Positions 48,893 through 57,290 of a stretch of 64,000 nucleotides of DNA are shown here, in pieces (position 1 is the first letter of the stretch; each line of letters opens with the position of its first letter). The stretch covers positions 1 through 64,000 of the forward strand of contig NZ_KZ848475.1 of the NCBI RefSeq assembly GCF_003327285.1. Direction: 5' to 3'. Both the position numbers and the translations under genes were made by a program. The notes below the pieces were generated by a model that saw only the letters and a program-made list of their open reading frames with translations, did no database searches and was not told the DNA's origin. The DNA comes from Microbacterium sorbitolivorans (lineage in GTDB: Bacteria; Actinomycetota; Actinomycetes; Actinomycetales; Microbacteriaceae).

Positions 48893-48921
48893 GCAGCGGC
48901 GAACGCGAGCAAGCAACCGAG

Positions 48922-50094
48922 CTACAACACCCCGCGCCCCGCCAGGTTCGCCATGAGCTCCCGAATCCCGAACCGCCAGGGCGGGGCATCCTCGGAATGC
49001 GCGACGCGACCGACGAGCGCCCCGAGCCTGGTCGACGAGATGGTGATGATGTCGCCGATGTGGTGCGTAAACCCGCGGCCGGGCTCGTCACGGTCGCCGG
49101 TGGGGGCGAACATGGTGCCGAGATAGAGGACGAAGCCGTCGGGGTATTGGTGGTGGGTGCCGGCGGCCTGGACGGCAAGGTCGGCGGGGTCGCGGCTGAT
49201 CTGTTCCATGTGGCTAGAGGCATCGAGGACGAAGCCGTCGTTGCCGGTGACGCGGAGGGTGACGCTCTCGCGGCGCACGTCGTCGAGCGAAAAGGACTCG
49301 TCGAAGAGGCGCACGAAGGGGCCGATGGCTGCGGATGCATTGTTGTCTTTCGCGCGGCCGAGGAGCAGGGCACTGCGGCCCTCGATGTCGCGGAGGTTGA
49401 CATCGTTGCCGAGGGTGGCGCCGACGATGCGGCAGGCTGAGGAGACGACGATGACGATCTCGGGCTCGGGGTTGTTCCACTCCGACGCGGCGAGAACGCC
49501 GACGTCGTGCCCGGCGCCGACGGACGAGAGGACGGGCGCCTTCGAGAAGATCTCGGCGTCGGGGCCGATGCCGACCTCGAGGTATTGGCTCCAGAGCCCC
49601 TGGTCGATGAGCACGGTCTTGAGGCGCGCGGCGGCGGCGGATCCGGGGACGAGGCCGGCGATGTCGCCCCCGAGGGCGGCCTGGACGCTCGCGCGGATCC
49701 CGTCGGCGGAGGCGGCCTCGCCGCGGGCGCGTTCTTCGATGACGCGCTCGAGCATCGAAACGGGGAAGGTGACGCCGGCGGCTTTGATGACCTGCAGGTC
49801 GATGGGCGAGAGCAGGAAGGGGCGGCGCTCGTCGCGGGTGTCGGGGTCGGTGTTGCGCCACGCGTCGTCGAGGGATCCGAGCGAGACACCGCCCGCGGCG
49901 AGCGCGGCGGCGGCCGGATCCGCCTGGTCGGCGAGCGCGCTCACCGTCGGGAAGTCGCGGGTGATGTCGATGAGCTCGCCGCCGCGGACGATGACGACAC
50001 TCGGCCCCGCGGGGGTCTGCGCGCGGCCGATGAGGACCGCGCGGTCGGCGTCGGCGGGGAGGATCGTCTCGAGCGGGGGTAGCCAGCTGGTCAT
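48922..50094 (-). CDS. FAH-family 2-keto-3-deoxy-sugar-acid dehydratase (XylX/KdxD-like)
   Basis: A 390-residue protein of the fumarylacetoacetate hydrolase superfamily. Length and motifs fit the subgroup that dehydrates 2-keto-3-deoxy-pentonates to alpha-ketoglutarate semialdehyde: SPIDLQVIKAAGVTFPVSML split around residue 100, ERVIEERARGEA, WSQYLEVGIGPDAEIFSKAP, WNNPEPEIVIVV, GNDVNLRDIEGRSALLLGRA, and HHQYPDGFVLYLGTMFAPT. This would complete a Weimberg-type route after the enolase-superfamily dehydratase. No semialdehyde dehydrogenase is in the window. It is the last gene of the cluster, 27 bp after the hydratase gene. Confidence 0.85.
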   Translation of the reverse strand: MTSWLPPLETILPADADRAVLIGRAQTPAGPSVVIVRGGELIDITRDFPTVSALADQADPAAAALAAGGVSLGSLDDAWRNTDPDTRDERRPFLLSPIDLQVIKAAGVTFPVSMLERVIEERARGEAASADGIRASVQAALGGDIAGLVPGSAAAARLKTVLIDQGLWSQYLEVGIGPDAEIFSKAPVLSSVGAGHDVGVLAASEWNNPEPEIVIVVSSACRIVGATLGNDVNLRDIEGRSALLLGRAKDNNASAAIGPFVRLFDESFSLDDVRRESVTLRVTGNDGFVLDASSHMEQISRDPADLAVQAAGTHHQYPDGFVLYLGTMFAPTGDRDEPGRGFTHHIGDIITISSTRLGALVGRVAHSEDAPPWRFGIRELMANLAGRGVL

Positions 50095-50121
50095 GGGTGC
50101 TCCTCGGGGAGGTGGGTGGGG

Positions 50122-50895
50122 TCAGCGGCCGTGGAAGACGCCGTCGCGCTTTTCGGCGAAGGCGGCGCGGCCCTCGGCGGCGTCGGCGGTCGCGAAGGTG
50201 ATGCCCTGCATCTCGCGCTCGTAGGCGATGGCCTGGTCTTGGGGAAGGTTGGCGGCGGCTCGCAGATTGGCCTTCGCGGTCTCGGCGGCGATCGGGGGCC
50301 TCGCGGCGATGGTGTGGGCGATCTGTTGCGCGCGGTCGACGACCTCGTCGGCGGGTACAACCTCGCTCACGAGCCCCCAGGCGAGCGCGCGTTGGGCGTC
50401 GATGGGGTCGCCGGTCATGAGCATGAGCGCGGCGTTGGAGGCGCCGATGGAGCGGGCGAGGAGCGCCGACATGCCGCCGCCGCCGATCCAGCCGAGCTTG
50501 ATCTCGGGGGCCGCGAAGGTCGCGGTGTCGGCGGCGATGCGGATATCACAGGTCAGTGCCGATTCGAGCCCGCCACCGAAGGCGTACCCGTTGACGGCGG
50601 CGACGACGGGTTTGCGCAGCTCGCGGAGCGCGTCGCAATAGTCGCGGCGGTTGCGGAACTGCCACGGCGTCGCGTAGTGGTCGAGCGTGCGGATGTCGCT
50701 CCCCGCGCTGAAGGCCCGCCCCGTGCCGGTGTAGACGATGGCTCGCACCGTCTCGTCAGTGTTCAGCGTGTGCGCGACGCGCTCGAGCTCGTCGCTCATG
50801 CCCTGCGTCACGGCGTTGAGCTTGTCTGGCCGGTTCAGCCGGATCGTGGCGACGTAGCCGTCCTGCTCGATCACGATCAGATCGTCGACGCTCAT
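50122..50895 (-). CDS. Enoyl-CoA hydratase/isomerase family protein
   Basis: A 257-residue crotonase-fold protein. Oxyanion-hole motifs are RAFSAGSDIRTL and NGYAFGGGLESALTCD; the catalytic region is APEIKLGWIGGGG, with the first expected glutamate present in GLESAL and the second in PEIKLG. It acts on a CoA thioester, which links it to the CoA-transferase two genes upstream. Substrate unknown. Its ATG overlaps the stop of the solute-binding-like gene. Confidence 0.9.
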   Translation of the reverse strand: MSVDDLIVIEQDGYVATIRLNRPDKLNAVTQGMSDELERVAHTLNTDETVRAIVYTGTGRAFSAGSDIRTLDHYATPWQFRNRRDYCDALRELRKPVVAAVNGYAFGGGLESALTCDIRIAADTATFAAPEIKLGWIGGGGMSALLARSIGASNAALMLMTGDPIDAQRALAWGLVSEVVPADEVVDRAQQIAHTIAARPPIAAETAKANLRAAANLPQDQAIAYEREMQGITFATADAAEGRAAFAEKRDGVFHGR

Positions 50896-51974
50896 GCGTC
50901 CTCCTTCAGTGCGGCGCGGTAGCGCGCGTCGATGTCGTCGAGCGCGGCGGCGTGGGGGCGGGATCCGGCGAGCGCCTCGCGCACGATGCGCGACGCCTCC
51001 TGCTGAAACGGGACGTACCCGGCGAAGCGGGGGCGGATCCAGGCGCCCTCGATCGTGTCGAGGGTCGCGGAGTAGAAGCCGTGCGCGGCCTCATCGACCG
51101 CGGGGTCCCGCCACGCGGAGCGGAGGCCGGGCTGGCCGGCGTTGCCGGGGATGAAGCCCGCCTGGGCCTCCGGCGAGAGGAGCCAGCGCAGGTGGCCGGC
51201 GAGCGCGGGCGTGACCTCGGCGCGGCTCGAGAGGGCGATACCGGTGCCGCCGAGCACGGATCCGCCGCGGACCCCCGCGGGCGGGGCGCCGAAGCGGATG
51301 GAGGCGGAGCTGTAGTTCACGTAGCCGAAGACGAGCGGAATGTAGTCGATGTCGCCCGCGTCGCGCATGCGGTCGAGCAGCCCGATCGGGTTGAGGGTCT
51401 CGGATCCGGCCGGCGCGCGTTCCGCGATCCGTTGCAGGATCCCGAGCGCGGCGAGCCCCGTATCGCGGCCGAAGGATCCGCCGCCGAACGGGTCACCGCC
51501 GAACGATAGCGCGACGGAACACAGGGTGAGGAACGCGTGCGGGCCGGCGAGGCTGAGGGCCGTGCGCTCCGGGAGCTCGTCCCACCCGGTCGGTGCGTCC
51601 GGAACCGTCGCCGAGCGGCGCGCCGAGACCTGCGTTGCCGCGTCGAGCGGCAGCGCCCAGAGACGGCCGTCCATCGTGTACGACGCGATCGCCTGCCCCA
51701 CGGCCCCCGTCCGCCACGCGGCGATGTCGTCCGGTTCAAAGACCTCGTCGAGCGCGCGAATGCACCCGGCCTCGAGCGCGTCGCCGAGGTGCGGGTGGTC
51801 GAGCACGACGAGGTCGTAGCGCGCGCACAGCTCATCGATGGGCGCCGACTCGAAGCCCTCGAGCGGCTGCGCCTCCCACCGGATGGTGTCGCCGCCGCCG
51901 AGGTCGCCCGATGCCCGCTCGAGCGCGTCGCGGCCGCGAGGGTGATCCCAGGTGAGGCCCACGTAGTCGGTCAT
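50892..51974 (-). CDS. Solute-binding-protein-like protein lacking a signal peptide
   Basis: A 360-residue protein that resembles family 1 extracellular solute-binding proteins (DLVVLDHPHLGDALEAGCI, WALPLDAATQVSARR, LSPEAQAGFIPGNAGQPGLR, FAGYVPFQQEASRIV). The N terminus, MTDYVGLTWDHPRGRDAL, has no signal sequence or lipobox. It begins directly in the binding fold, so it should be cytosolic. ATGA overlaps at both ends place it firmly in the operon. It might be an intracellular carrier, sensor or enzyme; this is inference. An upstream missed export signal is excluded because the CoA-transferase gene occupies that DNA. Confidence 0.82.
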   Translation of the reverse strand: MTDYVGLTWDHPRGRDALERASGDLGGGDTIRWEAQPLEGFESAPIDELCARYDLVVLDHPHLGDALEAGCIRALDEVFEPDDIAAWRTGAVGQAIASYTMDGRLWALPLDAATQVSARRSATVPDAPTGWDELPERTALSLAGPHAFLTLCSVALSFGGDPFGGGSFGRDTGLAALGILQRIAERAPAGSETLNPIGLLDRMRDAGDIDYIPLVFGYVNYSSASIRFGAPPAGVRGGSVLGGTGIALSSRAEVTPALAGHLRWLLSPEAQAGFIPGNAGQPGLRSAWRDPAVDEAAHGFYSATLDTIEGAWIRPRFAGYVPFQQEASRIVREALAGSRPHAAALDDIDARYRAALKEDA

Positions 51975-53203
51975 GCGTGGTTCTCCGCAACCGCTCCGTC
52001 GGCGAGCAGTCGCCCGATCGCCTCGGGCGAGACGCCGAGCTCGGCGAGGATCTCGCTCGTGTGCTCCCCCACGAGCGGCGCGCCGCGGTCGATCCGGGCG
52101 GGCGTCGCGTGGAAGCGATAGGGGAAACCGGGCGTCGTGATGCGCCCCTCGGTGGGGTGGTCGTACTCGACGAAGGTGCCGTTGTGGATCACCTGCGGAT
52201 CCTTCACGAGCTCCTCGTAGCCGTATACGGGCCCGACCCAGACCCCCGCGGCAAGGAGGGTATCGAGCCAGTGCTCGGTGGTCTGCGTCGCCAGATGCTC
52301 GGAGACGAGGCGGAAGAGCTCGTCGCGGTGCGTCCAGCCCGCGACCTCCGGATCCAGCCCCCGCAGCCGGGGCTCGTCGAAGATCCGCCCGAGGGTGTCG
52401 AGGTCGGCGAAGGCGAGCGCGAGGTAACCGTCGCTCGTGCCGAAGACCCCGTACGGCGCGCGGATATAGACGTGCGCGTTGGGCTCGGATCCGCGCTTCT
52501 GCGGCACCCCGCCCACCGTGTAGACGCTGAGCTCCTGCATCTGCAGGGTCGTGAGCGCGTCGAGCATGTTGACGGTGACGAGCTGCCCCTCCCCCGTGCG
52601 CTCGCGGTGGAGGAGCGCGGCGAGCACCGCCTCAAACGCCGTCGACGCCGTGATGGCGTCGGCGAGGAAGAGCCCCGCGGCGCGCGGCGGTTCGCCGTCG
52701 CGGCCGCCCGAGAGCATGGATCCGGTCATCGCCTGCAGGAGCATGTCCTGCCCGGGGCGGTTGACGTAGGGGCCGTCCTCGCCGTAACCCGAGATCGAGA
52801 CGTAGACGATCGACGGGTTGATCTCGCGGACGCTCTCGTAGTCGAGGCCGAGGCGCTTCGCGACCCCGGGGCGATAGTTCTGCAGGAACACGTCGGATCC
52901 GGCGATCAGCTCACGGACGACCTTTCGCCCGCCGTCGCTCTTGAGGTCGGCCGCGAGCGAGCGTTTGTTGCGGTTGAGCGAGAGGAACGAGACGTTGATC
53001 TCGTTGCCCGCCGCTCCGCCCGCCGCAGTGAAGCGCTGCCATTCACCCGCGGTCGGCTCCACCTTGATGACATCGGCGCCGAGATCGCCGAGCCGCTGGG
53101 CGGCGAAGGGGCCGGCCATCGCGATGGAACAGTCGACGACGCGGTAGCCGTCGAGAACGCCGCGGGAAGGAGGAGTCATGCTGTGCCTTGCGATGTCGGT
53201 CAT
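51971..53203 (-). CDS. Class III (CaiB/BaiF family) CoA-transferase
   Basis: A 410-residue CoA-transferase that moves CoA between carboxylic acids. The N-terminal motif is VVDCSIAMAGPFAAQRLGDL, followed by GADVIKVEP. The catalytic aspartate is in NRPGQDMLLQAMTG. The C-terminal part (YGVFGTSDGYLALAFAD and VGPVYGYEELVKDPQV) is typical. It presumably activates an acid for the enoyl-CoA hydratase in the same operon. The start ATG 53203 overlaps the upstream stop; an ATG 24 bases later is an alternative. Confidence 0.93.
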   Translation of the reverse strand: MTDIARHSMTPPSRGVLDGYRVVDCSIAMAGPFAAQRLGDLGADVIKVEPTAGEWQRFTAAGGAAGNEINVSFLSLNRNKRSLAADLKSDGGRKVVRELIAGSDVFLQNYRPGVAKRLGLDYESVREINPSIVYVSISGYGEDGPYVNRPGQDMLLQAMTGSMLSGGRDGEPPRAAGLFLADAITASTAFEAVLAALLHRERTGEGQLVTVNMLDALTTLQMQELSVYTVGGVPQKRGSEPNAHVYIRAPYGVFGTSDGYLALAFADLDTLGRIFDEPRLRGLDPEVAGWTHRDELFRLVSEHLATQTTEHWLDTLLAAGVWVGPVYGYEELVKDPQVIHNGTFVEYDHPTEGRITTPGFPYRFHATPARIDRGAPLVGEHTSEILAELGVSPEAIGRLLADGAVAENHA

Positions 53204-54249
53204 ACGTGGGTCTCCGTGCCGCCGTCCGCGGACGAGCGCAGTAGCGCGTCGAGGAGCTCGACGCTGCGCGCCGCGACCGTCACGTCGGAGTTATTCTCTG
53301 TCGATGCGCCCGTGATGAGCTCGATGAAGCGCACCGGCGGCACGAGGCACTCGTACTCGCCCTCGCCGGGCGCGATATCGAGCGACTCGCGGCGCCCGTC
53401 GTAACGGCTCAGGGTGACGCGCTCGCGCTCGACGTCGATCATCATGACGCCCTCGGTCCCGAAGAGGCGGATGTCTATTTGGTAGGGGTCGCCGTCGGCG
53501 AGGGTCGCGGCGCCCGAGAGGGATCCGAGCGCCCCGCCCTCGAAGTGAACGACTCCGGCGTCGAAGAGGTCGACCGGCGCGCCCGCGGTGGAGACGCGCC
53601 CCGCGACCGACTCGGCGCGGAGCCCCGTGAGCCAGAACAGCAGCGCGGAAGAGTGGGTGACCTGCCCGTGGGCGTATCCGCCACCGTGCTCGGGGCTCGA
53701 CCAGGTGCTCGGGTTGGGTGAGGTCTCGGAGTTCCAGAGTTCGAGCATGTAGCTCGGGTCGGATCCGAACAGCCCCCGTGTCGGCGATGCCATGTTGCAC
53801 GAGACGAACTGGATGTCGCCGATATCGCCCGCCGCCAGCATCTTCTTCGCCGCGACGGTGAACGGCTTGTAGTTCCAGCCGTAGGGCACGAGGAACACGG
53901 TGCCGGCCCGTTCGGCGCGGCGAGCGAGGTCCCACGCGTCGTCGGCCTTCAGCGTCATGGGCTTCTCGCACAGTACGTGCATGCCGCGGTCGAGCGCCTT
54001 GGCTGCGAGGTCGTGGTGCAGGTCGTGCGGCGTCGAGATAACGACGGCATCGAGATCGGCGGCGAGGAGCTCGTCGGCGTCCTCGGTCGCGAACGCGAAG
54101 CCGAACTTTTCGCGGATCCGCTCGAGATCATCGCCGATACCGCAGACGCCGACGAGCTCGACATCGGGGTGGTCTCGGAACAGTGGGAAGTGGTTGCTCG
54201 TCGCCCACCAGCCCGCGCCGATAGCGCCGAGGCGCACCTTCGCGCTCAT
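53200..54249 (-). CDS. Gfo/Idh/MocA-family oxidoreductase
   Basis: A 349-residue NAD(P)-dependent oxidoreductase. Rossmann motif VRLGAIGAGWWATSNHFP, the CEKPM motif with the conserved lysine, and the C-terminal sheet domain. The HGGGYAHGQVTHSSALLFWL stretch includes the usual catalytic-region histidines. It likely oxidises or rearranges a sugar before the dehydratase step. The ATG at 54249 overlaps the metallo-beta-lactamase-fold gene stop (ATGA), and its own stop overlaps the CoA-transferase start. Confidence 0.91.
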   Translation of the reverse strand: MSAKVRLGAIGAGWWATSNHFPLFRDHPDVELVGVCGIGDDLERIREKFGFAFATEDADELLAADLDAVVISTPHDLHHDLAAKALDRGMHVLCEKPMTLKADDAWDLARRAERAGTVFLVPYGWNYKPFTVAAKKMLAAGDIGDIQFVSCNMASPTRGLFGSDPSYMLELWNSETSPNPSTWSSPEHGGGYAHGQVTHSSALLFWLTGLRAESVAGRVSTAGAPVDLFDAGVVHFEGGALGSLSGAATLADGDPYQIDIRLFGTEGVMMIDVERERVTLSRYDGRRESLDIAPGEGEYECLVPPVRFIELITGASTENNSDVTVAARSVELLDALLRSSADGGTETHV

Positions 54250-55199
54250 CGGATCCACCGCCAGGTCCGGGTGCCGTCGCGCCAGCCCTGCGCGACGCGG
54301 CCCGCGGCGGCCAGACGCTCAAGGTTCCCCGTCACGGGGAAGATCAGGTAGTCGGCCGCGGCCGGCGGCCACGGGCCGAGGTCCGGCGCCGCTCCGCGAA
54401 TCAGCTCGAGCGAGGTCATCTCGCCGACGAGGTGCGTCTCGATCGCGCTGTCGATGCGCTCGGTATACGCGAGCGACGCGTCGAGGAACTCGCGGACGCC
54501 CCGCCCCTCGTACACGGGGTAGTGTGCCGTGAGCAGGAGCTCGGCGTCGTAGGCGCGCACGCGCTCGATCGTCTCGACGTAGCGGGCCGTGTCGCGATAG
54601 GTCGGCGGGAAGGCGGGCTCGCCCGATGCGGTCGGCACCGTCTCGCCCAGCACGGCGTCCGAGATCGCGAGGGCGCTATGGGCCGCGTCCCATACGGCGA
54701 GGTGGCCCGGCGAGTGCCCTGGCACGGCGACGATCTCGAGCTCGCGGCCCTCGCCGAGGTCGAAGCTCTCGCCGCCCGCGAGCACGCGGTCGACGCCCAC
54801 GAGCCGCGTCGACGCGCGAATCTCGGCCGTCGTCTCGGGCGGATCGTCGAAGCCGTCGGCGCGCGCGAACTCCCCGTAGCGGCCGGCGATGAGCGCCTCG
54901 AGGTTCTCGGTCATGAGCTCGTCGGCCGCCCCGGCCAGGAACTCGGCGCCCGGCACGGCGGCTTTCAGCGCGGCGTTGCCGCCCGTGTGGTCGAAGTCGC
55001 AGTGCGAGCTCACGACCCAGCGGATCGACGCGGGGTCGATGCCCGCCTGCCGCATGTACGGCAAGAGGGTTCCGTCGACGGATCCATCGATCCCAGTGTC
55101 GAAGAGCAGCGCGCCCCGCGGCCCGGTAAAGAGGTGCATCGCGATGAACCGCGGCGGAATCGGGGCGACGATGCGGTGCAGTCCCGGCCTGATCTCCAT
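54246..55199 (-). CDS. Metallo-beta-lactamase-fold hydrolase, variant metal motif
   Basis: A 317-residue MBL-fold protein. The metal motif reads SSHCDFDHTGG, that is HxDxDH instead of HxHxDH, so Asp replaces the second histidine. Further ligands are VPGHSPGHLAVW and AISDAVLG; TAHYPV supplies the last histidine. It could be a lactonase or thioesterase in this cluster; both fit the neighbours. The ATG at 55199 has GGGAAGGA upstream and is preferred to the TTG at 55217 that overlaps the previous stop. Confidence 0.88.
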   Translation of the reverse strand: MEIRPGLHRIVAPIPPRFIAMHLFTGPRGALLFDTGIDGSVDGTLLPYMRQAGIDPASIRWVVSSHCDFDHTGGNAALKAAVPGAEFLAGAADELMTENLEALIAGRYGEFARADGFDDPPETTAEIRASTRLVGVDRVLAGGESFDLGEGRELEIVAVPGHSPGHLAVWDAAHSALAISDAVLGETVPTASGEPAFPPTYRDTARYVETIERVRAYDAELLLTAHYPVYEGRGVREFLDASLAYTERIDSAIETHLVGEMTSLELIRGAAPDLGPWPPAAADYLIFPVTGNLERLAAAGRVAQGWRDGTRTWRWIR

Positions 55200-55213
55200 G
55201 ATGTCCTTCCCGT

Positions 55214-56347
55214 TCAATCGTTTTCGAGGGCGAGGCTGAGCCCGGCACGCGGCGAGCGCACGTGAGGGCCGGCGGGTGTCGCCCAGGCGCCGCCGATGCG
55301 GGCGCGCTCGATCGCCGCCTCGTCCACGCGGATCCCGACCCCGGGCTCGTCACCGAGCACGACGCCGCCATCCGCGAATTCCTGATCGAGGGCCAGGCCG
55401 AAGGGCTGGCCGAAGTCTTGAATCTCGGCCGTGAGGTGGTTGGGCACCGCGGCCGCGGCCGCCGTGACGGCGTGGTTCGCCGTCAGGCCCACGGGGCTCA
55501 CGGGGAGGTCGCGCGAGTGCGCCATCATCGCGACGCGCAGGAAGTGGGTGATGCCCCACACGGCGCCCGCCTGCACGATGCCGACCCCGCCCGCGTCGAG
55601 CAGCGGGCGGTACTGCTCGAGCCCCGTCAGGTTCTCCCCCGTCGCGACGGCCGCCCGGATGGACGAGGCGAGGCGCGCGTGGCCCGGGGCGTCCCAGCGC
55701 CGCAGCGGCTCCTCGATCCAGGCGAGGTCGATGCTCTCTTCGAGACGCGACATGAAGCGCACCGCCTGGCCGAGGTTCCACGACTCATTCGTGTCGAGCA
55801 TGAGGTCGGCACCCGGCATCCGCTGACGGATCACCTCGAAGCGCTCGAGGTCGCGCTCGAGGCTGCGCCCGCCCTTGAGCTTCGCCGAGGTGAAGCCGCG
55901 CTCGGCGAAGCGCCCGTACATCTCACCCAGCTCGTCGTCGGAGAGGGCGATGCCGAGCGCCGACGCGTAGCCGGGCACGAAACGATCGGCCGCGCCGAGC
56001 AGGCGCCAGAGCGGCTCGCCGGCGATCTTCGCCTTCAGGTCCCACAGGGCCGTGTCGAACGCGCCGATCCCGCCGTAGGTCGCGCCGGCGTGCGAGGTCT
56101 TGAAGACGCGGGCGAGCATCGCGTCGTAGAGCGACGACACCGCGCGCGGATCCTGCCCCTCGAGAGCCGGAAAGATGCGATCGAGATCGGCGAGCGAGCC
56201 CATCCCGACGCCCTCAATGCCCTCGTCGGTTTCCAGGATGACGACCGGCACCTCGGTGACGCCCGACGCGATGAACCCGTTGACATCGCCGATCGGACGG
56301 CCCCAGTCGTGCACGGTTCGGAGGGTGCGGTACCCCGTGATCTTCAT
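55214..56347 (-). CDS. Mandelate racemase/muconate lactonizing enzyme family protein (acid-sugar dehydratase-like)
   Basis: Enolase-superfamily enzyme of 377 residues. The catalytic KxK motif is in SAKLKGG; the metal ligands are in MLDTNESWN, WIEEPLRRWD and ATGENLTG. The C-terminal base region FLRVAMMAHSRDLPVSPVG follows. Such enzymes dehydrate sugar acids or racemise/cycloisomerise related acids. With the XylX-like FAH protein, dehydration of an aldonate is the best guess. It is the first gene of the seven-gene minus-strand operon, divergent from the GntR gene. Confidence 0.9.
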   Translation of the reverse strand: MKITGYRTLRTVHDWGRPIGDVNGFIASGVTEVPVVILETDEGIEGVGMGSLADLDRIFPALEGQDPRAVSSLYDAMLARVFKTSHAGATYGGIGAFDTALWDLKAKIAGEPLWRLLGAADRFVPGYASALGIALSDDELGEMYGRFAERGFTSAKLKGGRSLERDLERFEVIRQRMPGADLMLDTNESWNLGQAVRFMSRLEESIDLAWIEEPLRRWDAPGHARLASSIRAAVATGENLTGLEQYRPLLDAGGVGIVQAGAVWGITHFLRVAMMAHSRDLPVSPVGLTANHAVTAAAAAVPNHLTAEIQDFGQPFGLALDQEFADGGVVLGDEPGVGIRVDEAAIERARIGGAWATPAGPHVRSPRAGLSLALEND

Positions 56348-56454
56348 ATCGTCCTCGAATCAGAGATCAGAATCTGGAAAGACCATACATCATATGTATG
56401 CCGAATGCCGAGGGTTATCGCGATCCTGCGCAGAATCCGCCCTAGAGTGACCCC
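56348..56454. promoter_or_regulatory. Divergent promoter region with GntR-type operator
   Basis: CATACAT-CAT-ATGTATG at 56384-56400 is a perfect 7-bp palindrome. On the minus strand it overlaps a TATGAT -10-like hexamer for the catabolic operon. On the plus strand TAGAGT (56443-56448) ends six bases before the GntR ATG. The palindrome is a likely binding site for the divergently encoded regulator. Confidence 0.75.
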
Positions 56455-57174
56455 ATGACCACGACCCGCCGCACCCCCATCGAGCGCATTGGCACGACCG
56501 TGCTGCGCGAACTCGTCGAGCAGATCGTCACCGGGGTCCATCCGCCCGAGTCGACGATGCCGACCGAGACGGCGCTCAGCGAGGAGTTTGGGGTGAGCCG
56601 CACGGTCATCCGCGAGTCGATGAAGCGGCTTCAGGAGAAGGGCATGGTCACCGTCGCGCAGGGGCGCGGCACGAGCGTGAACCCCCAAACGAGCTGGAAC
56701 ATGCTCGACCCGCTCATCATCGACGCACTCGTCGCGAACGACGAGAACCTCACGGTGCTCGACGAGCTGAGCATCGTGCGCGCCGCCCTCGAGGCGGAGA
56801 TGGCCGGATCCGCGTCGCAGCGCGCCGACGCCGACGGGCTCGAGCGCCTGCGCGCCGCCCTCCAGGAGATGGCCGACAACATCGGCAACGAGGCCGCCTT
56901 CCGCGAGGCGGATGTGCGCTTCCACCACGTCGTCATGTCGCTCTCCGGCAACACCCTCGCCGAAAACATCGCCCGCGTACTCATCGGCCACGCGGTCGGA
57001 AGCGCGCTCTTCACGGGGCACGACCCCGCCCACTCGTTCGAGCTCACCCTCGCCGAGCACGGCCGCATCACCGAGGCGATCGCGTCGGGCGACGCCCCCG
57101 AATCGCGTGCGGCAATGAGCGAGCACATCCTCGGATCCTGGAGCCGCCGCCGCGAGCCCACACAGGCCCCCTAA
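56455..57174 (+). CDS. FadR/FCD-family GntR transcriptional regulator
   Basis: A 239-residue regulator: winged HTH at residues about 10-75 (MPTETALSEEFGVSRTVIRE and LQEKGMVTVAQGRGTSV) and an FCD effector domain after 100. FCD metal-site residues are visible (READVRFHHVVM and a late histidine in AEHGRI). FCD regulators typically sense sugar acids or other carboxylates and act as repressors. The gene probably lacks a leader. Palindromes before both neighbouring operons suggest it controls them together. Confidence 0.93.
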   Translation: MTTTRRTPIERIGTTVLRELVEQIVTGVHPPESTMPTETALSEEFGVSRTVIRESMKRLQEKGMVTVAQGRGTSVNPQTSWNMLDPLIIDALVANDENLTVLDELSIVRAALEAEMAGSASQRADADGLERLRAALQEMADNIGNEAAFREADVRFHHVVMSLSGNTLAENIARVLIGHAVGSALFTGHDPAHSFELTLAEHGRITEAIASGDAPESRAAMSEHILGSWSRRREPTQAP

Positions 57175-57180
57175 CGCCAG

Positions 57181-57232
57181 AACATCATTCATGTGATGTT
57201 TATTGACGCGCAGTCGTCAGACGTAGTACATT
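57181..57232 (+). promoter_or_regulatory. Operator and promoter of the sugar importer operon
   Basis: AACATCA-TTCATG-TGATGTT (57181-57200) is a perfect 7-bp inverted repeat. It is followed by TTGACG (57203-57208), an 18-base spacer and TACATT (57227-57232). The ACATCAT stretch is shared with the operator at 56384-56400. Confidence 0.75.
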
Positions 57233-57290
57233 TCTCGGGACATCCGCCATACCCTCCTGCACCGCAGCGGATTTTCCCGAGAGGATCGCA

